DNA of 64,000 nt. Origin: JAEINY01 sp942490535. Its GTDB lineage: Bacteria > Bacteroidota > Bacteroidia > Bacteroidales > Marinilabiliaceae. The position numbers were made by a program, and so were the translations under genes. The stretch is taken from the NCBI GenBank assembly GCA_942490535.1, contig CALNXQ010000005.1:372001-436000 (forward strand), in the 5' to 3' direction. Position 1 is the first letter of the stretch, and the number at the start of each line of letters is the position of its first letter. Positions 45,870-53,798 of this stretch are shown here, piece after piece. A model generated the notes under the pieces. That model was not told the origin of the DNA. It did no database searches and saw nothing but the letters and a program-made list of their open reading frames with translations.

Positions 45870-45902
45870 CAAAGATATCAGAATTTTCAAGGATATTCCA
45901 AA
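45870..45902 (-). promoter_or_regulatory. Bacteroidota-type promoter of lpxH
   Basis: On the minus strand, TTTG (45899-45902), 21 bases, then TATCTTTG (45870-45877). Both elements match the consensus exactly. Confidence 0.75.
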
Positions 45903-46014
45903 TAAAAAAGACAAGGACTATTTACGTTCGACTCAGTGAATTATAAAGTCGAATAGTACCATAATAAAAACGCTAAGTGATCGACAAGAAACAGCACTCA
46001 ATAGACTAATAACG

Positions 46015-46046
46015 AAAAAGCCATGACTCATTAGCCATGGCTTTTA
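46015..46046. terminator. terminator of the M28 peptidase gene
   Basis: AAAAGCCATG (46016-46025) pairs with CATGGCTTTT (46036-46045). It lies a few bases after the minus-strand stop at 46052, with an A/T-rich flank on each side. Confidence 0.8.
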
Positions 46047-46051
46047 TGTAT

Positions 46052-47707
46052 TTACAATTCACTTTTTAACAAATCCGGGTCATTAGCTAATCGCCAAATA
46101 TTTAAAAAACCCAGCTTTACCACTTTATACATTTTATCATAACATACCCGATCCAACTCATCATCGGGCGTATGATAGTCCTCATGCAAACCGGTAATCA
46201 TACACGTCACCGGAATGTCTTTATTGGCAAAAGACATGTGATCACTTCCCCCACGGGGTTTTTCCTGGGCTCTGTAATTGAGTTCCAAGCCAAGATCATA
46301 CTGCTCAATATGCTCCTCACTGATTGTTTTTAAAGACTCAAAAGCTTTCGTATACGTATACGCACATTTCACCCCGGCCGTATCCTTCACATTGCGTGAA
46401 ATCATGTCAAAATTCGCATAGTACTTTATCTGCTCAATTGGTACGGTTGGCGTATTGGTGTAATAACGCGAACCAATAAGCCCCTTCTCCTCACCGGTCC
46501 AGGCCGCAAAAATGATCGATTTATCGGGTTTCACGCCGGTTGCCATAATGGCCTTGGCAATACTCATGATGCCCACCGTCCCGGAACCATTATCATCCGC
46601 ACCATTATAGGTATAACCGTTTTTAACACCCAAATGGTCATAATGTGCACCCACAACGATGTATTCATTCGTATTTTTTCCTTCAATCACACCCACCACA
46701 TTGCGGGCTTTGACGATACGCGATTGAACTGAGGTTTTAAGATGTACACTTCTATTTAGGAGCACTGCTTTTTGACTGACTAATTGAGCCGCTTTTTGCT
46801 CGTATGCTTTTAAATCAATAGCGCTTCCTTCCAGTAGTTTGCTTACTGCCCTGCGGGATACGGAAATCGCTGTTAAGCGATCAGAAAATTCATCGCCAGG
46901 CGCTCTCAATCGCAAGTATGGTTCGGTAGGCTTGGGTCCCTCGTATTGATCCCGTTGATAATGAAAAGGCACATTATCGGCCCAATACAGCACATCATCC
47001 TCATCCGGTGACACTTCTATTATGGCCAATGCTCCTTTTTCCTTGGCCATGTCATCTTTTTTATTGCGAATGGCCCACATGCCGTAGCGTTCCTGCGGGA
47101 CATATTTTGAATAGGCCGGCGATGTTTCATCTTTATGACCGGGAACACCAGTCAACCGAAGAATCACTTTACCTGTTACATCAACGCCCTTAAAATCATC
47201 ATATCCTTGTTGCGCATCACTGTATCCATACCCTACAAAGACAACCGGAGCACTACATTCCAAACCATGACTACTCACATTCACACTAAAATCCGTATGG
47301 TATCCCAAATGGAAGATGCGCTCTCCATGTTTACTGTTTTCGATGATGGAAAACTGTTGCGCTTCCCCTTCCGTATATTCAACCAGAGCCAGATTTTGAA
47401 AAAAAGTTTTTTCCTGGTAGGCCTCTTTGCCATTCATCCGTTCATCACGCGACGGATAAATCCACTCTTCATCGCCGCCAGGCTGGAGTCCATACACCCG
47501 AAACATACTGGCAATGTAGTCTGCCGCCATATAGGCGCCGCGTTCAGCTGTACCACGTCCTTCCATCCAATCGGAAGCCAAATAATCCAGTTGACCCCGC
47601 AATACGTCTTTATTAATGGCATTCAATCCTTTTTCAACATCAGATTGGGCATACATGGAGCCCAGGCAAAGAAAAAATGCCCATACCGGTAAGATTTTTT
47701 TAATCAT
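46052..47707 (-). CDS. secreted M28 family metallopeptidase with PA domain
   Basis: A 551-residue exported protein. The signal peptide is MIKKILPVWAFFLCLGSMYA. A protease-associated (PA) insert lies at about 130-250 (SAPVVFVGYGYSDAQQGYDD). The zinc peptidase core holds all ligands: VVGAHYDHLG (about 350), NGADDNGSGTVG, AWTGEEKGLIGSRYY, NFDMIS and GGSDHMSFANK. It is most likely an aminopeptidase or glutaminyl-cyclase-like enzyme. ATG 47707 is chosen because it starts the signal peptide; the frame extends 32 codons upstream without coding character. Confidence 0.9.
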   Translation of the reverse strand: MIKKILPVWAFFLCLGSMYAQSDVEKGLNAINKDVLRGQLDYLASDWMEGRGTAERGAYMAADYIASMFRVYGLQPGGDEEWIYPSRDERMNGKEAYQEKTFFQNLALVEYTEGEAQQFSIIENSKHGERIFHLGYHTDFSVNVSSHGLECSAPVVFVGYGYSDAQQGYDDFKGVDVTGKVILRLTGVPGHKDETSPAYSKYVPQERYGMWAIRNKKDDMAKEKGALAIIEVSPDEDDVLYWADNVPFHYQRDQYEGPKPTEPYLRLRAPGDEFSDRLTAISVSRRAVSKLLEGSAIDLKAYEQKAAQLVSQKAVLLNRSVHLKTSVQSRIVKARNVVGVIEGKNTNEYIVVGAHYDHLGVKNGYTYNGADDNGSGTVGIMSIAKAIMATGVKPDKSIIFAAWTGEEKGLIGSRYYTNTPTVPIEQIKYYANFDMISRNVKDTAGVKCAYTYTKAFESLKTISEEHIEQYDLGLELNYRAQEKPRGGSDHMSFANKDIPVTCMITGLHEDYHTPDDELDRVCYDKMYKVVKLGFLNIWRLANDPDLLKSEL

Positions 47708-47857
47708 TGAAACTACTTTTAAGGTTAAATTTGCGCATGATAAATGTATAATAATTTTTACTATTCTAAAATTAACAGCTATGCATTCGCCCATAGTAAC
47801 CACAAGAAACGGCCTACCTTTTCACATATTCAACCTTTCTGCCTATCTTGCTGTTAA

Positions 47858-47879
47858 ATTGATGTAACAATTCATCAAT
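47858..47879. promoter_or_regulatory. inverted repeat upstream of hemH
   Basis: ATTGATG (47858-47864) and CATCAAT (47873-47879) form a 7-8-7 palindrome 19 bases before the hemH ATG. It could be an operator or a leader hairpin. It does not resemble the hemA palindrome. Confidence 0.3.
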
Positions 47880-47897
47880 AAAATACTTCACACATTT

Positions 47898-48815
47898 ATG
47901 AAGGGAGTTATACTGGTAAATATGGGTGGCCCTCAATCAATTGAAGAGATGCGCCTGTTCTTGAAAAATATGTTTAGCGATAAATACATATTGCCGCTAC
48001 CCGGCGGACTCCGACAGTTTGTAGCCTCTATGATTGCCAAAAAAAGGCATCCTGCATCCTGGGAGAAATACCAGCTCATAGGCGGTACTCCGATTATCAA
48101 ACACACTGAAGCGACCGGGAAGGCACTTCAACAAGCAGCCAACCTGCCGGTATATACTGCCTATTCCTATACACCGCCGTTCATTGGCGATGTCATGCAA
48201 AAAATGAATCGGGAAGGCATTGACGAGTTCATTGTCTTAACCATGTATCCCCAGGCCAGTGATACCACCACCACTTCAGTATTTTCAGATGTTACCAAAG
48301 CAACAAAAAAATTACCCCCGGTGACCATTCGGAAGATCTGTGACTACAGCATGCATCCGGCCTTTTTGAATTACTGGAAAACATTGATTGAAGAGCACCT
48401 TGAACGTGAGGGCCTAAAAGACCCGCTCCTGTTATTCACCGCGCACGCCATTCCACTCTATGGGGTAAAGAAAGGGGATAAATATCCGGATACCGTTCGA
48501 CACATGGCCAAACGGCTGGCTGACCTATTGGATCGACGATACGAGGTTGCTTTCCAATCCCGCGTGGGGCCGGTTAAATGGGTGGGACCAGACACCGATG
48601 ATCATCTGGAAGAATTGGTGGCCGGTGGTGAAAAAAATGTCGTCCTCATACCGGTGAGTTTCACCACCGAATGTTTAGAAACCACCTATGACCTCAACAT
48701 TAAATTAGTAGACATCTATAAATCGGATGAACGCATGGCGCATATCTCAAGGGTCCAAATTCCCTCGGCTCATCCTCTTTTTATTGAATCACTGAAATGT
48801 ATTATCAATGAATAA
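47898..48815 (+). CDS. hemH: ferrochelatase
   Basis: A 305-residue enzyme that inserts Fe2+ into protoporphyrin IX. GVILVNMGGPQSIEEMRLFL opens the protein. VLTMYPQASDTTTTSVFSDV is the conserved central segment. LLFTAHAIPLYGVKKGD carries the metal-binding His, and FTTECLETTYDLNI the conserved glutamate. Length is typical. The hemG start overlaps its last 8 bases, so the last two heme steps are translationally coupled. Confidence 0.95.
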   Translation: MKGVILVNMGGPQSIEEMRLFLKNMFSDKYILPLPGGLRQFVASMIAKKRHPASWEKYQLIGGTPIIKHTEATGKALQQAANLPVYTAYSYTPPFIGDVMQKMNREGIDEFIVLTMYPQASDTTTTSVFSDVTKATKKLPPVTIRKICDYSMHPAFLNYWKTLIEEHLEREGLKDPLLLFTAHAIPLYGVKKGDKYPDTVRHMAKRLADLLDRRYEVAFQSRVGPVKWVGPDTDDHLEELVAGGEKNVVLIPVSFTTECLETTYDLNIKLVDIYKSDERMAHISRVQIPSAHPLFIESLKCIINE

Positions 48816-50175
48816 TTCACATTACGACATCGTAATCATTGGCGCTGGTGTTACAGGATTAACGTTGGCGCATCACCTCCACAAAAAGAATAAGTCTTTC
48901 ATCGTTCTCGAAAAAAATGATCGCCCTGGGGGGGTGGTCAATACCCGGGAGAAAGACGGTTTTGTCTACGAATCAGGCCCTAATTCAGGGGTTATCGGTC
49001 AGCCCGAAGTCGTTGCGCTCTTTGATGATCTGGGCGATGCCATTTCGCTGGAAAAAGGCAACGATCTGGTGAAGATCCGTTATGTGCTAAAAGGGGGCGA
49101 GTGGCATGCATTGCCATCCAATCCTAAAGTCGCCATCACAACGCCGTTATTCTCTTTAAAAGATAAGTTACGCGTGTTAGGTGAGCCCTTCCGCTCAGCG
49201 GGCACCAATCCCGATGAGTCATTGGCCGATATGGTCACCCGCCGGTTGGGAAAGAGTTTTCTGGACTATGCCATTGATCCTTTTATTTTAGGTGTTTATG
49301 CCGGCGACCCCGCTATGCTTATCCCCCGCTATGCCTTGCCAAAGCTTTATAACCTGGAACAGGATTACGGCAGCTTCATCAAAGGGGCCATGAAAAAGCG
49401 TAAGGAGCCCAAGAGCGATCTGGAGAAAAGAACCGATCGAGCGGTCTTCTCCTTTGAAGGAGGCTTAACTTCCCTGACCAATGCCTTGTTTCAAAGCGCC
49501 GGGCCTCAAAATTTCTTGTTTGATTCGCATAATACCGTTGTCACCCCCACCGAAGAAGGCTATTTCAAGATCCAATTTTCCAATGGGGAGAGCGAACAAA
49601 CCCTAACCGCGAATAAAGTCATCAGCACGGTTGGGGCCATCGGATTAGAGACCATGCTTCCCTTTATTGAAGACGCCCACATGGCCCATCTAACGAACCT
49701 GAAATATGCCCGGGTAGTAGAAATTGCATTGGGCTTCAATCATTGGGAAGGACGCCCCCTGGATGGTTTTGGCGGTTTAATCCCACACAAGGAAAACAGA
49801 GATCTGCTGGGCGTGCTGTTCATGTCGTCTCTATTCAAAAACAGAGCCCCGCAAGGCGGCGCCTTACTTTCAGTGTTCATGGGAGGCATTCGCAATGAGT
49901 CTCTTTGCGATCTGGATGATGCCGCTCTAATGGCCGTTTTGGAGCGAGAATTTAAAGACCTCATGAAACTGCCAGACTTCAACCCCCAATTGATAGACAT
50001 CAAGCGCTATTCCCATGCCATTCCGCAATACGCCATTAACACCGGCGACCGGTTAACGGCCATTGAGAAGGTGCAAAATGAATTCCCGGGGCTCATTATT
50101 GCCGGGAATCTGAGAGACGGCATTGGCATGGCCGATCGCATTAAACAAGCCACTGTCATTGCTAAAGCATTATAA
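48808..50175 (+). CDS. hemG: protoporphyrinogen oxidase (FAD-dependent, HemY-type)
   Basis: A 455-residue flavoprotein that oxidises protoporphyrinogen IX. The N-terminal dinucleotide-binding motif DIVIIGAGVTGLTLAHHL, then VLEKNDRPGGVVNT and FVYESGPNSG, and the C-terminal IIAGNLRDGIGMADRIKQ, match the FAD-dependent PPO family. It overlaps hemH by 8 bases, and a small membrane protein gene follows after 2 bases. Known enzymes of this type use O2 or a membrane acceptor. Confidence 0.93.
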   Translation: MNNSHYDIVIIGAGVTGLTLAHHLHKKNKSFIVLEKNDRPGGVVNTREKDGFVYESGPNSGVIGQPEVVALFDDLGDAISLEKGNDLVKIRYVLKGGEWHALPSNPKVAITTPLFSLKDKLRVLGEPFRSAGTNPDESLADMVTRRLGKSFLDYAIDPFILGVYAGDPAMLIPRYALPKLYNLEQDYGSFIKGAMKKRKEPKSDLEKRTDRAVFSFEGGLTSLTNALFQSAGPQNFLFDSHNTVVTPTEEGYFKIQFSNGESEQTLTANKVISTVGAIGLETMLPFIEDAHMAHLTNLKYARVVEIALGFNHWEGRPLDGFGGLIPHKENRDLLGVLFMSSLFKNRAPQGGALLSVFMGGIRNESLCDLDDAALMAVLEREFKDLMKLPDFNPQLIDIKRYSHAIPQYAINTGDRLTAIEKVQNEFPGLIIAGNLRDGIGMADRIKQATVIAKAL

Positions 50176-50177
50176 CC

Positions 50178-50621
50178 ATGCGAAACGCCATTTTAACGCT
50201 TCACATTATTTCAAGCATTTTAGCTTTGGCGGTCACTTTGGTCATTGTGATACGGGCATTCCTGGGGCTCCTCCACAAAGTAAAGCTATCCCCAAAGGAT
50301 GTGAAATTTCCCTTAATGGTCACTTTACTGCTCTATTTCCAACTGCTTTTGGGATCTATCCTATATGTACTGTACATTATTGATTACAGCAAAGGGGAAA
50401 TCGACATGCTGGCCGAAGCTTCCACAGGCAGTCGCTTTTGGGCCGTTGAACACTTTATCCTGATGGTATTTACATTGGTGGTGGCACACATTGGCTGGAT
50501 CTTTGCCCGCAACGGAAAAACACCCCAGCTCATTTTTAAAAAGAACATTCTCTACTTTGGCGTGGCCTGCATCATGATTTTCATCTCCATGACCATGAAT
50601 GTGGTGCGACATGCCTTATAA
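50178..50621 (+). CDS. small four-helix membrane protein linked to hemG
   Basis: A 147-residue protein with four membrane helices (about 5-27, 43-68, 88-108 and 120-142). Histidines sit inside or near helices: LHIISSI (H9), AVEHFILMV and VAHIGWIF. Relatives in Bacteroidota are often loosely called cytochrome B. The 2-base gap to hemG and the histidines suggest heme binding or service as electron acceptor for the oxidase; that is inference. Confidence 0.6.
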   Translation: MRNAILTLHIISSILALAVTLVIVIRAFLGLLHKVKLSPKDVKFPLMVTLLLYFQLLLGSILYVLYIIDYSKGEIDMLAEASTGSRFWAVEHFILMVFTLVVAHIGWIFARNGKTPQLIFKKNILYFGVACIMIFISMTMNVVRHAL

Positions 50622-50682
50622 AATTGAGATATCAACAAAAACAATCAATTAGCGACTTGATCAGGAAGAACACACGAAGAAA

Positions 50683-51360
50683 ATGAAAATACTTTTAGTA
50701 GAAGATGAACTGGAACTGGCGCAAAGCATCCGTAACTTTTTAGATACAGAAGGACACACCTGCGAACATGCAGCCAATTTGGGCATGGCTATGCATTTGT
50801 TGGATTCAGCCTTTGATATTATTATTCTCGACTTAAACCTGCCCGATGGCAATGGCCTGGATGTCCTTCGAAAAGTAAAAGGTAAAGGCACGAATACCGG
50901 AATCATCATCGTTTCGGCCCGTGACAGCCTGGATAATAAAATTGAAGGCCTGGAATTAGGCGCTGACGACTACCTGACCAAGCCCTTTCAAATGCCGGAA
51001 TTAAATGCCCGGTTAAAATCATTGATTCGCCGGGTGCATTTCAAAGGGGAAGAAGAAATTATCTACAATGAATTAAAAGTTGTTCCCAGTCAAATTTTAA
51101 CCACGGTGAATAACAAACCCGTGGATCTGACCAAACGCGAATTTGATCTGTTACTCTATTTCATTGCCAATAAAAACAGGGTACTCACCAAGACCGCCAT
51201 TGGCGAGCACATGTCGAAAGATTTTATGGATTATGGCTATACTGATGATTTTATCTACACCCACATTAAAAACCTCCGCAAAAAACTGCTTAAAGCTGAT
51301 TGTGGCGACTACATTCGCAATGTGTATGGGGTGGGGTATAAATTTACGGATGCAGATTAG
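50683..51360 (+). CDS. OmpR/PhoB-family response regulator
   Basis: A 225-residue DNA-binding regulator. The receiver domain (1-120) has the acidic pair in LLVEDEL, phospho-acceptor D50 in IIILDLNLPDG, and K100 in YLTKPFQ. The winged-helix domain (about 125-225) has VDLTKREFDLLLYFIANK and the C-terminal IRNVYGVGYKF. It is paired with the kinase at 51513 after a 152-base gap. Confidence 0.93.
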   Translation: MKILLVEDELELAQSIRNFLDTEGHTCEHAANLGMAMHLLDSAFDIIILDLNLPDGNGLDVLRKVKGKGTNTGIIIVSARDSLDNKIEGLELGADDYLTKPFQMPELNARLKSLIRRVHFKGEEEIIYNELKVVPSQILTTVNNKPVDLTKREFDLLLYFIANKNRVLTKTAIGEHMSKDFMDYGYTDDFIYTHIKNLRKKLLKADCGDYIRNVYGVGYKFTDAD

Positions 51361-51512
51361 ACACCCGATAAACAAGTGAAAAGGAAAAATATAAAAGGAA
51401 AAAAAAGGGACCGATTGGATGATAGAAAAGCATCTGACACCTTACTACCAACGATCGATTAACAGCCCACCTCTTACAAGTATATTCTGACTCAATTCAT
51501 TCTACCGACTAC

Positions 51513-52781
51513 ATGAAACTACTCACCAAAACCGGACTTAACTTTATCTCTGCCAGCGTTTTCTTTTTTCTTTTCGGAAGCCTGGGCGGCTATTATTTCA
51601 TCCGGTATGCGGTGAATAATTTTTTAAATAAGGAACTATTAGATGCCCGTCAGTTAGTGGACAACATGACCTTTGAAGATTTACAGCACACCCAATTAAC
51701 CTATGCCGACATCCAGGTCACCATGGCAGATGAAAATACCCCACTGCTGGAACCCACATTTAGTGATACCGTAATGTACAATTCATCTGCCAACAATTAT
51801 GAATTTTTCCGCAAGCTGAGCTATGGCAAAACGGACGGCCACACCCATTACCAACTAAGCATTTTAAGGCCCTCTACGCCTTCCGACTTATTGGTCATGA
51901 AATTTACACTGATGCTGACGGTTTTCCCCATACTGTTTTTTTTAATCTTGTACCTGGTCAACCGGCAAACTACCAAATCCTCCCTTTCGGTTTTTTACGA
52001 TACCATCAGGAAACTTAGAACCTTTGATGTGAATAAAGACAATCGGCTCGATCTGATGACTTCCGATGTGGATGAAATTGAACAGCTCAACGAGGTGTTT
52101 AACAGCATGGAAACAAAAATTAAACAGGATTTTGAGCGCCTGAAGGAATATACTGAAAATACTTCCCATGAATTACAGACCCCTTTGGCCATCATCACGT
52201 CCAAACTGGACGAACTCATTCAATCCCCTAACCTCACGGAGGAACAAATCAAACTCATTGCCGGTCTGATGGAGACAACCGGGCGATTATCAAAAATCAA
52301 TCAGGCACTCATCTTCTTGGCAAAGCTGGACAATCGCATCTTCAGCAATGAAGAAGAGGTAGATCTCATGCAAGTGATTCAGGAGCAAATAGAATTATTG
52401 GAACCACTCATCGAAGATAAAAATCTGGCCATAAACATGACAGATAGCGAACCCATACGCATTAAAATGAATCGCTCTCTGGCCCACACCCTGATCCAAA
52501 ACCTTCTGAAAAATGCCATTCGCCATAATGTTTCAAATGGCTATATCAACATCAGCTATGCCAATCAGCAACTGGAAATTCGCAACAGCGGTGAAGCCCT
52601 AGAAGTGCATCCGGATGAACTGTTTCGCCGGTTCCGGAAAAACAGTACGCATCCGCAATCATTGGGCATTGGCTTATCTGTTGTTAAACGAATTTGCGAC
52701 ATTTCCAACATCACCATCAACTATCTGCAAAAGGCCGATGACCACCGTTTTATTTTACGGTTTAAAACAGAAAAGCAGTAA
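51513..52781 (+). CDS. sensor histidine kinase paired with the response regulator
   Basis: A 422-residue membrane kinase. TM1 is at about 10-32, a short periplasmic loop at 33-128, TM2 at about 128-150 and HAMP at about 150-205. HisKA has H219 in NTSHELQTPLAII. The ATPase domain has LIQNLLKNAIRHN and, near the end, SLGIGLSVVKRIC. The G1 box is shortened to EIRNSGEAL, which is usual for this Bacteroidota group. The signal is unknown. Confidence 0.92.
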   Translation: MKLLTKTGLNFISASVFFFLFGSLGGYYFIRYAVNNFLNKELLDARQLVDNMTFEDLQHTQLTYADIQVTMADENTPLLEPTFSDTVMYNSSANNYEFFRKLSYGKTDGHTHYQLSILRPSTPSDLLVMKFTLMLTVFPILFFLILYLVNRQTTKSSLSVFYDTIRKLRTFDVNKDNRLDLMTSDVDEIEQLNEVFNSMETKIKQDFERLKEYTENTSHELQTPLAIITSKLDELIQSPNLTEEQIKLIAGLMETTGRLSKINQALIFLAKLDNRIFSNEEEVDLMQVIQEQIELLEPLIEDKNLAINMTDSEPIRIKMNRSLAHTLIQNLLKNAIRHNVSNGYINISYANQQLEIRNSGEALEVHPDELFRRFRKNSTHPQSLGIGLSVVKRICDISNITINYLQKADDHRFILRFKTEKQ

Positions 52782-52803
52782 CCTCCGCTATTCATAAAAA
52801 CTG

Positions 52804-52936
52804 CCGGAGAACGGCCTCAAAACACCGGAGAGAGGCCAAAACCTGCTGGAGAAGCACGCACTTATTCGAGAGAACGCAAAAAAATAGCCGGAGGGACGTA
52901 AAAAAATCCCGGAGAGGGGGTCAAAACCTCTGCGGG
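52804..52936. repeat. 21-bp-period degenerate tandem array (array 3)
   Basis: Six or seven units have CCGGAGA-type cores at 52804, 52825, 52846, 52867, 52888, 52909 and, weakly, 52930. The step is 21 bp throughout. The core is followed by a variable stretch that tends to be A-rich. The array fills the gap between the convergent kinase and pyrophosphatase genes. No coding frame was apparent. Confidence 0.8.
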
Positions 52937-52967
52937 ATAGTAAATTCAGGGCATCTAACCACTTCGC

Positions 52968-53666
52968 CTAATAGGAAAGCAAGGCCTTCCGCAGATCATC
53001 AAAGCGATCCTCGTAATCCAACATCGCCAGACGAATCACTTCATGGGCTTCCTCCGCATTATACACATGCGTTATTTCCGATTCATGACTTAATCCAGGC
53101 ATATCCTTATACGTCAAAAAATAATGCTTCAGGCGTTTAATCACCAGCTCTGGTAAGTCAGTAATATCTTTAAATTCCCCATACACCACATCCCCTTTTA
53201 ATACGGAAATGATTTTATCATCGGCAGCGTTGCCATCCAACATTCTGAACCCACCAATGGGAATGGCTTTTGCAATAATGTCACCATGGGGAATATCCTT
53301 TTCGGTTAACACCAGAATATCCAAGGGATCACCATCCCCTTTTATATCTTTCTTGCCAGATTTCTCAGCACAATAGTTACCCACTTTATTGCCACAATAC
53401 GTTTGAGGAATAAAACCATAGGGGGCCGGTACAACATTTGAATATTTTTGCGGACGATCAATGCGCAAGTAGCCACTCACTTTATCAATTTCATATTTGA
53501 TCGTATCAGTAGGTACCACTTCAATAAAACAAGTTACTATATCCGGGGTTTCATCACCAATATCAATTCCATGCCAGGGATGCGATTTATACCTCAATCC
53601 CATCAAACGGCCAATTGGATCCATTAAACTGTTTGCAGTCATGTCGATTTGTCTTTTATTTCTCAT
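52968..53666 (-). CDS. ppa: inorganic pyrophosphatase (family I)
   Basis: A 232-residue soluble enzyme that hydrolyses PPi. VPTDTIKYEIDKVSGYLRID carries the conserved Glu/Lys, VPAPYGFIPQTYCG follows, and DGDPLDILVLTE is the metal-binding DxDPxD core (GDGDPLD). It is longer than E. coli Ppa (175), as in the larger eukaryote-like family I forms. The start could instead be the ATG at 53642 (MTANSLMDPIGRL). It is convergent with the kinase across array 3. Confidence 0.93.
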   Translation of the reverse strand: MRNKRQIDMTANSLMDPIGRLMGLRYKSHPWHGIDIGDETPDIVTCFIEVVPTDTIKYEIDKVSGYLRIDRPQKYSNVVPAPYGFIPQTYCGNKVGNYCAEKSGKKDIKGDGDPLDILVLTEKDIPHGDIIAKAIPIGGFRMLDGNAADDKIISVLKGDVVYGEFKDITDLPELVIKRLKHYFLTYKDMPGLSHESEITHVYNAEEAHEVIRLAMLDYEDRFDDLRKALLSY

Positions 53667-53798
53667 TAAGCCTAATTATCAGTTTGGTTAATTTATTAAG
53701 ATGTTCGGGCAGGTACCGCCATAAGGGTTCGTTTTAGGCGCGCCGAAAGTACACCAATAACATGTAACAAGCAAACAAGATATTTGTTGATAAATAGA

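Noticed and set aside
47858..47879. FNR/CRP-type site (TTGAT ... ATCAA)
   Set aside because: The half-sites are 10 bases apart instead of 4. Kept only as a weak palindrome.
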